Below are positions 5,273 through 10,653 of a stretch of 10,653 bases of DNA, in pieces. Numbering within the stretch: position 1 is the first letter of the stretch; every line of letters starts with the position of its first letter. The position numbers and the translations under genes are program-made. Source of the DNA: Bacillota bacterium. GTDB lineage: Bacteria; Bacillota; Bacilli; Alicyclobacillales; SLC66. The notes beneath the pieces are model-generated. The model searched no databases, was not told the DNA's origin, and worked only from the letters and a program-made list of their open reading frames with translations. The DNA is taken from NCBI GenBank assembly GCA_021820825.1, contig JAKADD010000056.1:1-10653 (forward strand), given 5' to 3'.

Positions 5273-6310
5273 ATGCAATTGATTCGGTCCCTATGGAATG
5301 GCCTGTTGGGCGCGTGGATTCACATTGGCATGGGTGTCTTGCCGCGCACCATTCATCCTATGGTCGTACACTTTCCAATCGCACTGCTGTATCTGGCTGT
5401 GTTCATTCAACTGATCGGCTACGTCGCCGGAACCATTCAGACCCCGTTCATTCAGCGCGCCGGATTCTGGGTGCTGACCATGTCGCTCTTTGCCCTCGTG
5501 GGAGCAGCCGCAGCAGGGGTGATCTCCGAGCAGTATGTCCAGTGGAATACCCACACCGCGTCGATGTTGTCAGCTCATCAACGCGACGCCGCATTGACTA
5601 TGGGCTTTGCCATCGCCGCCTGGTTTGTGCGCATATTCGCCAAATATCCATCATTTTGGACTGGGTATCGGACCGAACGTTCTTTTCTATTCGCCAATCG
5701 AGGAAGATCAACCATCTGGTCGGATCTGCTTCTTGTCGGAGCTGTCGTTCTCGTATCTGTCACTGGTTCCCTGGGGGGAACCATGGTCTATCGGTATGGC
5801 GTGGGCACACCGCCCACACTGGTTGCCGCCAGGCATTCGCATTCTGCGGCTGCGGCTGCACAGTTCAGTTCGCGCGGCGCCGTGGTGATCGATCGCTGGC
5901 TGTCCTATTCACCAACTGTCAAAGTCGTCGACTTGCTGCTGCACGCCGGCGTGAACAACAATTATAATTTTAACGGGTACAAGAATGGCGCGATGACTGT
6001 CACCGTACCCGTCGGATGGAAGGTCGACGTGTCGTTTTATAACGACTCCTCCATCTACGCGCACAGCGCCATGATCGTACCCCTGAACGCCATGCATTCT
6101 CCAACGACATTCACACCGGCGTTTCCCGGCGCGTCAACCCCGCATCCCATTCTGGGGACTGCTCCCGGCAGATCGAGCCACTTTTCGTTTACTGCTGGGC
6201 AGACAGGCAATTACGCCATCGTATGTGATGTGCCAGGACACGCAGCGCTTGGGATGTGGGACCACATGAACGTTGCGGCGGCCGTGGTCAAACCTGGCAT
6301 TTCCCTGTAG
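5273..6310 (+). CDS. DUF2231 membrane module fused to a sulfocyanin-like blue copper domain
   Basis: A 345-residue membrane protein. Residues 1-175 form a DUF2231 module with about four helices (roughly 35-53, 64-84, 106-123, 150-173), the hallmark HPMVVHFPIAL with His28 and His33, His102, and SLGGTMVYRYGVG at 166-178. After an Ala/His/Ser linker (185-200), residues 205-345 are a cupredoxin of sulfocyanin type: NYNFNGYKNG, a PVGWKVDVSF strand, and the type 1 copper ligands His264 (YAHS), Cys318, His323 and Met328 in CDVPGHAALGMW. All four ligands are present. Sulfocyanins are high-potential electron carriers in acidophile respiratory chains, so a membrane-tethered external carrier is likely; its donor and acceptor are unknown. 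AGGAG eight bases before the ATG supports the start. A dispersed repeat copy lies just upstream and a membrane miniprotein downstream. Confidence 0.85.
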   Translation: MQLIRSLWNGLLGAWIHIGMGVLPRTIHPMVVHFPIALLYLAVFIQLIGYVAGTIQTPFIQRAGFWVLTMSLFALVGAAAAGVISEQYVQWNTHTASMLSAHQRDAALTMGFAIAAWFVRIFAKYPSFWTGYRTERSFLFANRGRSTIWSDLLLVGAVVLVSVTGSLGGTMVYRYGVGTPPTLVAARHSHSAAAAAQFSSRGAVVIDRWLSYSPTVKVVDLLLHAGVNNNYNFNGYKNGAMTVTVPVGWKVDVSFYNDSSIYAHSAMIVPLNAMHSPTTFTPAFPGASTPHPILGTAPGRSSHFSFTAGQTGNYAIVCDVPGHAALGMWDHMNVAAAVVKPGISL

Positions 6311-6364
6311 CGATTGTGAAACGACTGTTCCTGGCAGCCGCTTTCGCGTTTGCAATCGCTGCGG
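6305..6364 (+). terminator. Long hairpin at the 3' end of the cupredoxin gene
   Basis: AGCGATTG (6309-6316) pairs perfectly with CAATCGCT (6353-6360). The stem extends outward to 6305/6364 with G-T pairs and inward through AAACG/CGTTT (6319-6323 with 6347-6351) across a small bulge. It includes the stop codon. No T-run follows, so it may be a 3'-end stabiliser or processing site rather than an intrinsic terminator. Confidence 0.35.
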
Positions 6365-6484
6365 CGAACCGAGAATAGGCTCGTCGTCTGTGCGAGTGTC
6401 CATTGCGGGTCAATCGCCCTTAGCATCTATTGGACTGTAGCCGCGAATGGCGGCTCCCAACCTGACTTGCAGGAGGTTATCGCG

Positions 6485-6574
6485 ATGCATGTTTTCGGAC
6501 AATACACGCAGTGGGCCGTTGTGTTTCTCATTATCTTCGTGCTGTTCTTCCTGTTTGTGCCCGATCACGCCTAG
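6485..6574 (+). CDS. 29-residue single-helix membrane miniprotein
   Basis: A very short gene beginning with MHVFGQYTQW. Residues 10-25 form one continuous hydrophobic helix rich in Phe, Val, Leu and Ile, and the protein ends in PDHA. The ribosome binding site is excellent: AGGAGG (6471-6476) eight bases before the ATG, which is the main reason for calling it. A six-base-pair hairpin (6439-6455) precedes the site and a terminator-like hairpin follows the stop. The helix pattern loosely recalls YjcZ-type small sporulation proteins and the single-helix accessory subunits of terminal oxidases, but no family can be assigned. It lies 174 bases after the DUF2231-cupredoxin gene on the same strand, so it could be cotranscribed and act as a membrane partner; this is inference. 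Confidence 0.65.
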   Translation: MHVFGQYTQWAVVFLIIFVLFFLFVPDHA

Positions 6575-6603
6575 CGGCAGGAGACAGACGCGTCGGTTCA
6601 TGG

Positions 6604-6631
6604 CCGAATCCGCAGGTGACCGCGGGTTCGG
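6604..6631 (+). terminator. Terminator-like hairpin between converging genes
   Basis: CCGAATCCGC (6604-6613) pairs with GCGGGTTCGG (6622-6631) over ten positions, one of them T-G, around an eight-base loop. On the plus strand it is followed by TCTGTTCTCC, a weak T-rich tail. It lies 29 bases after the miniprotein stop and 16 bases before the stop of the oxidoreductase read from the other strand, so it could serve either gene. Confidence 0.45.
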
Positions 6632-6647
6632 TCTGTTCTCCGTTCAA

Positions 6648-7583
6648 TCAAATACGGCCATTTCGATACGGAGCCAGCACTGCGTAAATGGTCTTGTGGA
6701 TCGGCGCCGCAACCGCTTCTTCCTCCGCCATTGCGATGAGATCGCCTTGCAGGCTGTCCAGTTCGAGCGGGCGGCCCTTTTCCAGATCGCGATGCATGGA
6801 TGAGGTCATGAGCGGACTTAACCCGGCCACACGCTCCATCATCGCCGTGTGAAACGTCTCTTGAAGATCGATTCCCTTCGCCCGCGCCACGGCGATCAAC
6901 TCGCCAAACATGTGAGCGAGCGTCATACGTGTGCTGTGCTCACGCCAGACTGTTCCGATTGTTGATCGCGTTGCTGCGGTCATACCGCTAAAGGCGCTTA
7001 AAAATACGTATTTCTTCCACATCTCGCGCAGGATATGCACGCGCCTGACAGCCGGTATGTGCGCCCGCAAAAAGGATTCCTGAAGGCGGTCCAGCACCGC
7101 CTCAAGCGTTTGATCCACAGTATCGCCATCGCCCAGAGCGCCAAAGACAATGTCCCTGATGTCACTGGTCTGCACGATCGCCCCCGCTTCATCGAGTGTC
7201 GTCTCGATATGGCAGGAACCTCCCAATACGCGGGTCGCTCCGAAATCGCGTTCCAGGCGCTCCATATGCCGCACGCCGTTCAATAGCGGCAACAACACGG
7301 CGCCTCCTTGCGCAAGTATCCGGAGATCGTTCCAGACCCCGTCCAGGTGATACTGCTTGACAGCAATCAGAACGACCTCGCAACCGAGGAGTTCCGCACC
7401 GCTGCGCGCCAGTTGCGGTTTTTCCAGAAACAGGTCGCCATGCACGCTTTTCACTGTCAGACCGCGCTGCAGCGCCTGATACCTATCCTCCCGCACCAGA
7501 AATGTGACGTCTTCCCCAGCCTGCGCAAGCAGTGCGCCAAAGTAACCTCCGACTGCGCCTGCACCAATCACTCCGATTTTCAT
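6648..7583 (-). CDS. Ketopantoate reductase (PanE/ApbA) family NADP-dependent oxidoreductase
   Basis: A 311-residue cytoplasmic oxidoreductase of the usual family length. The N-terminal Rossmann fold opens with KIGVIGAGAVGGYFG (GAGAVGG at 7-13) and carries LNGV with Asn102, matching the family's substrate/cofactor Asn. The C-terminal helical domain has the catalytic Lys191 in EMWKKY, SSM at 261-263 and Glu274 in LELDSLQG, matching Lys176, the Ser244 region and Glu256 of E. coli PanE. The positions equivalent to PanE Asn180 and Asn184 are Leu195 and Ser199, so this may be a paralogue acting on another 2-oxo acid rather than the pantothenate enzyme; no symbol is given. It starts 16 bases after the metH stop, with GGGGGAG eight bases before the ATG, so it is very probably in the metH operon. 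Confidence 0.82.
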   Translation of the reverse strand: MKIGVIGAGAVGGYFGALLAQAGEDVTFLVREDRYQALQRGLTVKSVHGDLFLEKPQLARSGAELLGCEVVLIAVKQYHLDGVWNDLRILAQGGAVLLPLLNGVRHMERLERDFGATRVLGGSCHIETTLDEAGAIVQTSDIRDIVFGALGDGDTVDQTLEAVLDRLQESFLRAHIPAVRRVHILREMWKKYVFLSAFSGMTAATRSTIGTVWREHSTRMTLAHMFGELIAVARAKGIDLQETFHTAMMERVAGLSPLMTSSMHRDLEKGRPLELDSLQGDLIAMAEEEAVAAPIHKTIYAVLAPYRNGRI

Positions 7584-7599
7584 CGCTGCCGCTCCCCCT

Positions 7600-10500
7600 T
7601 TATTCCACGCTAAAATAACGCCCCTCTGGATGGGCGAAAACCATGGCTGAGACAGACGCCTCCGGATCCATCATGAAACCGTCCGTAAGTTCCACACCGA
7701 TATCCTGCGGCGCAAGCAGTCGAAACAACTGCTCCTGATCCTCCAGCGACGGACATGCAGGATAGCCAAATGACACCCGAATTCCCTGGTATTTCGCGAT
7801 GTGCCGTTCCCGCATTGTCATGTCCGAGGGGTCCGGAAAACCCCAACTGTCACGCAACATGTGATGCAGACGTTCGGCGAACGATTCCGCGAGTTCGAGC
7901 GCCAGCGCCTGCAGGGCATGGGAACGCAGGTAGTCGCCCTGCGTTTTCCAGCGTTCCGCCTGTTCCCTTACGCCCGCTCCCGTCGTTACGACGAAAAACG
8001 CCACATAATCCGTCACACCACTGTCGACTGGACGCAAAAAGTCAGCGAGGCAGAGGTGGGCGTCTCTCTCCTGGCGGGGAAACGTAAACGTTTCGCGAAT
8101 CTGCAGACGACTCTCCGATTCGTAGATCAGCACCCGATTGCCGTCACTGTTCGCCGGGAAAAACCGATACACTGCCTGGGCGGTGATGCGATCATGCGCC
8201 CGGGCGTCGCGCAGCAGTTCATCGATGTGGCGCTTTAACTCGGTCGCCTTGACATCGCCCGCTGCAAGCAGTTTTTCAACATTGCCGCGCAGGCCAAGAT
8301 GTTTCCCGAGCAACATCTGCCAATTGATGTACGGTTCCAGAAACGAAAGCGGATACTGTCTGAGCACGTGCCGATTCAGATCAGGCGGCGTAAAGACGGG
8401 CGCGTTCCGTGCGATGTCAGATCTCGCGATCGGCGCAGAGTTTGCCTTTGGCTCGGGTTTTGCCACGGAAGGCATGACATCCGATTGCAGATGGAGCCGC
8501 AGCTGTTCAATCAGTTCGGCGCGTTCCTCCGGTCGCGCAAGACGGTTGGCCAAATCCAGTCCTTCCATCGCATCCTTGGCGTATAGAACCATGCCGCCAT
8601 ACTCCGGAGCAATGCGCGTATCGGTAAATTTTTTGGTGAGCGCTGCCCCGCCCACCATCAGCGGCACCACGATGCCGGCGTTTTTCAGATCCTGGGCAGT
8701 GATCACCATCTGCTGCGCCGACTTGACCAGCAGGCCGGACAGGCCGATCGCGTCGGGCAGTTCTCTGAAATACGCCTCAATCAGTTGTTCAGGCGGCACC
8801 TTGATGCCCAGGTTGATGATGCGATAGCCATTGTTTGCCAAGATTATCTCCACAAGATTCTTGCCTATGTCGTGCACGTCGCCTTTGACCGTTGCAAGAA
8901 TGATCTTGCCTTTGACCGCACTCTCCTTGCGCTCCATAAATGGTTCCAGGAAAGCCACGGCCGCCTTCATCACTTCGGCGCTCTGCAAAACTTCCGCGAC
9001 GATCAGTTCATTGGCGTTAAAGAGTCGACCCACCTGCTCCATGCCAGCCATCAGGGGACCATTGATGATTTCCAGAGGGGCGAATGTCTGAAGCGCCAAT
9101 TGCAGGTCGGGGATCAGCCCTTCTTTCGACCCTTCGACAATATAGCGGGGCAACCGGTCTTCCAGAGAGAGTGATTCCATGACGATTTTTTGCTCCGGTT
9201 TTTTCTCCCGATAAAACGCCGCAAATTCTGCCACAGTCTGATCGCTGGTAGAAAACAGCAGGTCTTCCGCCAATTTGCGCTCAGCTTCGGAAAGCGAAGC
9301 GTACCGCTCCAGTTTCTCGGTATTCACGATTGCATAATCAAGTCCGGCGCGAGTACAGTGATATAAAAAGACGGCGTTCAGCGCTTCGCGACCCGCTGCA
9401 GGCAGTCCGAACGACACGTTGCTGACGCCAAGAATCGTGTGGCACTCGGGCAACGCTTCCTTGATCAGCCTGATTCCCTCGATGGTTTCAGCAGCGGCGC
9501 CCACATAGTTCACATCGCCCGTACCCACCGGAAACACCAGTGGATCGAAAATCAGGTCTTCCGGCAACAGTCCGAACTGGTGCACCAGGAGATCGTAGCT
9601 GCGCCTGGCAACGGCCAGTTTGCGTTCACGTGTAACTGCCATGCCTTCTTCGTCAATCGTGCCCACCACAAGAGCGGCGCCGTATTTGTGGACAAGCGGA
9701 ACCACTTCGCGAATGCGTTTCTCACCGTCCTCCAGATTGACAGAATTGATGATCGCCTTGCCCTGACTGTAGCGCAGACCGAGTTCCAGAACGGCTGAGT
9801 CGGTCGAATCGAGCATCAGAGGCGCCTTGACCAGCTTGCTCGCAATCGCCAGAAAGCGTTCCATATCTGCCGCTTCGTCGCGATCGGGATCGGCGACGCA
9901 GACATCGACGACCTGCGCGCCGCCTTTGACCTGTTTGCGGGCAACCTCAGCCGCTTCTTCAAACTGGCCGTTCTCTATGAGTTTCTTGAACTTGCGAGAT
10001 CCAATGACATTGGTGCGCTCGCCCACAAGCAGGGGCCTGTTTTCCGGTTCGACGAAGACAGGATCGATCCCCGCTACGGCGCAAAGCGGTGTCTCTGAAG
10101 CGATTCTTGGCGGATATGAGCGCAGCGCGGCGGCCAATTCGCGAATATGCTCCGGCGTCGTTCCGCAGCATCCGCCCGCGATATTGATCCAGCCCTGTTC
10201 GGCAAACGCCGTCATCTTCAAGGCGAGACTGGTCGGCGATTCGTGGTAGTGGCCGTCTTCATCAGGAAGGCCTGCATTCGGGTAACAGCTGACAGCCGCT
10301 TGCGACAGACCCGCCAGTGTCCGCACATGGTCGCGCATGAACTCCGGTCCCGTCGCGCAGTTCAAGCCGACTGACAGCGGCTTGAGATGGGCGACAGAGA
10401 TATAGAACGCCTCGATATTTTGCCCGGCGAGCGTCGTACCCATCGGTTCGATCGTGCCTGAGATCATGATCGGAACTCTTCGTCCCACTTCTGCAAAGGC

Positions 10501-10653
10501 GCGTTCAATACCGATTCCGCCAGCCTTGACATTTAACGTGTCCTGCGCGGTTTCGAGCAGAAGCGCGTCGACTCCGCCCCGCAGCAGGCCGCGCGCCTGC
10601 TCGTAGTACGTTTCGACCACTTGCAAAAAGGTGACACCACCCGTGACAGACAG
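7600..10653 (-). CDS. metH: Cobalamin-dependent methionine synthase MetH (5' end outside window)
   Basis: Transfers a methyl group from 5-methyltetrahydrofolate to homocysteine through methylcobalamin. The frame stays open to the right edge, so 1017 residues are visible and about 130 N-terminal residues are missing; the total fits the usual 1150 or so. In visible-fragment numbering: the rest of the homocysteine domain with zinc ligands Cys99 (GLNC) and Cys162-Cys163 (GGCCGTTPEH); the pterin-binding domain (about 205-465, LVGERTNVIGSRKF); the B12 cap domain (about 490-570); the Rossmann B12 domain with DVHDIG, whose His594 is the cobalt ligand, and SGLLVKS near 638-645; and the AdoMet reactivation domain (about 755-1017) with RVSFGYPACP at 959-968. 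All modules and key residues are intact. A start at 10626 would be a TTG inside the homocysteine domain and is not real. The oxidoreductase follows closely downstream. Confidence 0.96.
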   Translation of the reverse strand: MSVTGGVTFLQVVETYYEQARGLLRGGVDALLLETAQDTLNVKAGGIGIERAFAEVGRRVPIMISGTIEPMGTTLAGQNIEAFYISVAHLKPLSVGLNCATGPEFMRDHVRTLAGLSQAAVSCYPNAGLPDEDGHYHESPTSLALKMTAFAEQGWINIAGGCCGTTPEHIRELAAALRSYPPRIASETPLCAVAGIDPVFVEPENRPLLVGERTNVIGSRKFKKLIENGQFEEAAEVARKQVKGGAQVVDVCVADPDRDEAADMERFLAIASKLVKAPLMLDSTDSAVLELGLRYSQGKAIINSVNLEDGEKRIREVVPLVHKYGAALVVGTIDEEGMAVTRERKLAVARRSYDLLVHQFGLLPEDLIFDPLVFPVGTGDVNYVGAAAETIEGIRLIKEALPECHTILGVSNVSFGLPAAGREALNAVFLYHCTRAGLDYAIVNTEKLERYASLSEAERKLAEDLLFSTSDQTVAEFAAFYREKKPEQKIVMESLSLEDRLPRYIVEGSKEGLIPDLQLALQTFAPLEIINGPLMAGMEQVGRLFNANELIVAEVLQSAEVMKAAVAFLEPFMERKESAVKGKIILATVKGDVHDIGKNLVEIILANNGYRIINLGIKVPPEQLIEAYFRELPDAIGLSGLLVKSAQQMVITAQDLKNAGIVVPLMVGGAALTKKFTDTRIAPEYGGMVLYAKDAMEGLDLANRLARPEERAELIEQLRLHLQSDVMPSVAKPEPKANSAPIARSDIARNAPVFTPPDLNRHVLRQYPLSFLEPYINWQMLLGKHLGLRGNVEKLLAAGDVKATELKRHIDELLRDARAHDRITAQAVYRFFPANSDGNRVLIYESESRLQIRETFTFPRQERDAHLCLADFLRPVDSGVTDYVAFFVVTTGAGVREQAERWKTQGDYLRSHALQALALELAESFAERLHHMLRDSWGFPDPSDMTMRERHIAKYQGIRVSFGYPACPSLEDQEQLFRLLAPQDIGVELTDGFMMDPEASVSAMVFAHPEGRYFSVE

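Noticed and set aside
5037..5282. 81-residue frames on both strands across the 28-base-pair inverted repeat (5037-5282 plus, 5033-5278 minus)
   Set aside because: They exist because the inverted repeat reads open in both directions. Neither has a ribosome binding site, the peptides are Arg-rich without a fold signature, and the plus-strand one overlaps the start of the cupredoxin gene.
6350..6574. Longer 74-residue version of the miniprotein starting upstream
   Set aside because: The upstream part crosses the hairpin, leader and ribosome binding site, has no ribosome binding site of its own, and the AGGAGG at 6471-6476 clearly serves the ATG at 6485.
10624..10626. Start of metH at 10626
   Set aside because: The codon is TTG, it has no ribosome binding site, and the frame continues upstream with homocysteine-domain sequence (LSVTGGVTF) to the window edge.

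Overview
The window (about 55% G+C by eye) looks like chromosomal DNA of a Gram-positive, probably acidophilic Bacillota such as an Alicyclobacillaceae/Sulfoacidibacillus-type organism. This is an inference. It rests on strong GGAGG ribosome binding sites, a YpsC-type RNA methyltransferase, a cre-like operator near an amylase gene, and above all a sulfocyanin-type blue-copper domain, a fold best known from acidophilic iron and sulfur oxidisers. No phage, transposase, CRISPR, tRNA or rRNA gene was found.

Layout, left to right. Positions 1-123 are the leader of a minus-strand gene whose coding sequence lies outside the window; only its ribosome binding site (1-7) and a repeat element (54-83) are visible. 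Positions 124-980 hold two overlapping minus-strand hot-dog genes forming a HadA/HadB-like (R)-3-hydroxyacyl dehydratase pair: one subunit keeps the catalytic Asp/His, the other has Tyr in place of His. A short divergent promoter region (981-1091) separates them from a plus-strand THUMP/N2-guanine rRNA methyltransferase (1092-2237). That gene converges on a secreted GH13 amylase/neopullulanase-like enzyme (2265-4571, minus), whose catalytic triad is intact but whose two conserved active-site histidines are replaced.

Positions 4572-5272 are a 700-base region without a credible gene but crowded with symmetry: a tandem ATATGTTT pair and a cre-like site on the amylase side, a 122-base element bounded by 15-base inverted repeats with a perfect 13-base-pair hairpin inside, a stretch with two competing pairings, a perfect 28-base-pair inverted repeat, and a second copy of the repeat element seen at 54-83. 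In both copies the element lies about 60 bases before a ribosome binding site and points the same way relative to the gene it precedes.

Positions 5273-6310 encode a fusion of a four-helix DUF2231 membrane module with an external sulfocyanin-like copper domain, probably a membrane-tethered electron carrier. It is followed by a 29-residue single-helix membrane miniprotein (6485-6574) and a terminator-like hairpin. On the minus strand, 6648-7583 (ketopantoate-reductase-family oxidoreductase) sits directly downstream of metH (7600 to beyond the right edge), the B12-dependent methionine synthase. The metH start lies outside the window, so about 1017 residues are visible and the first 130 or so are missing.

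The most unusual items are the DUF2231-sulfocyanin fusion with its miniprotein, the dispersed repeat whose two copies differ by one 11-base unit, the inverted-repeat cluster, and the altered GH13 active site.
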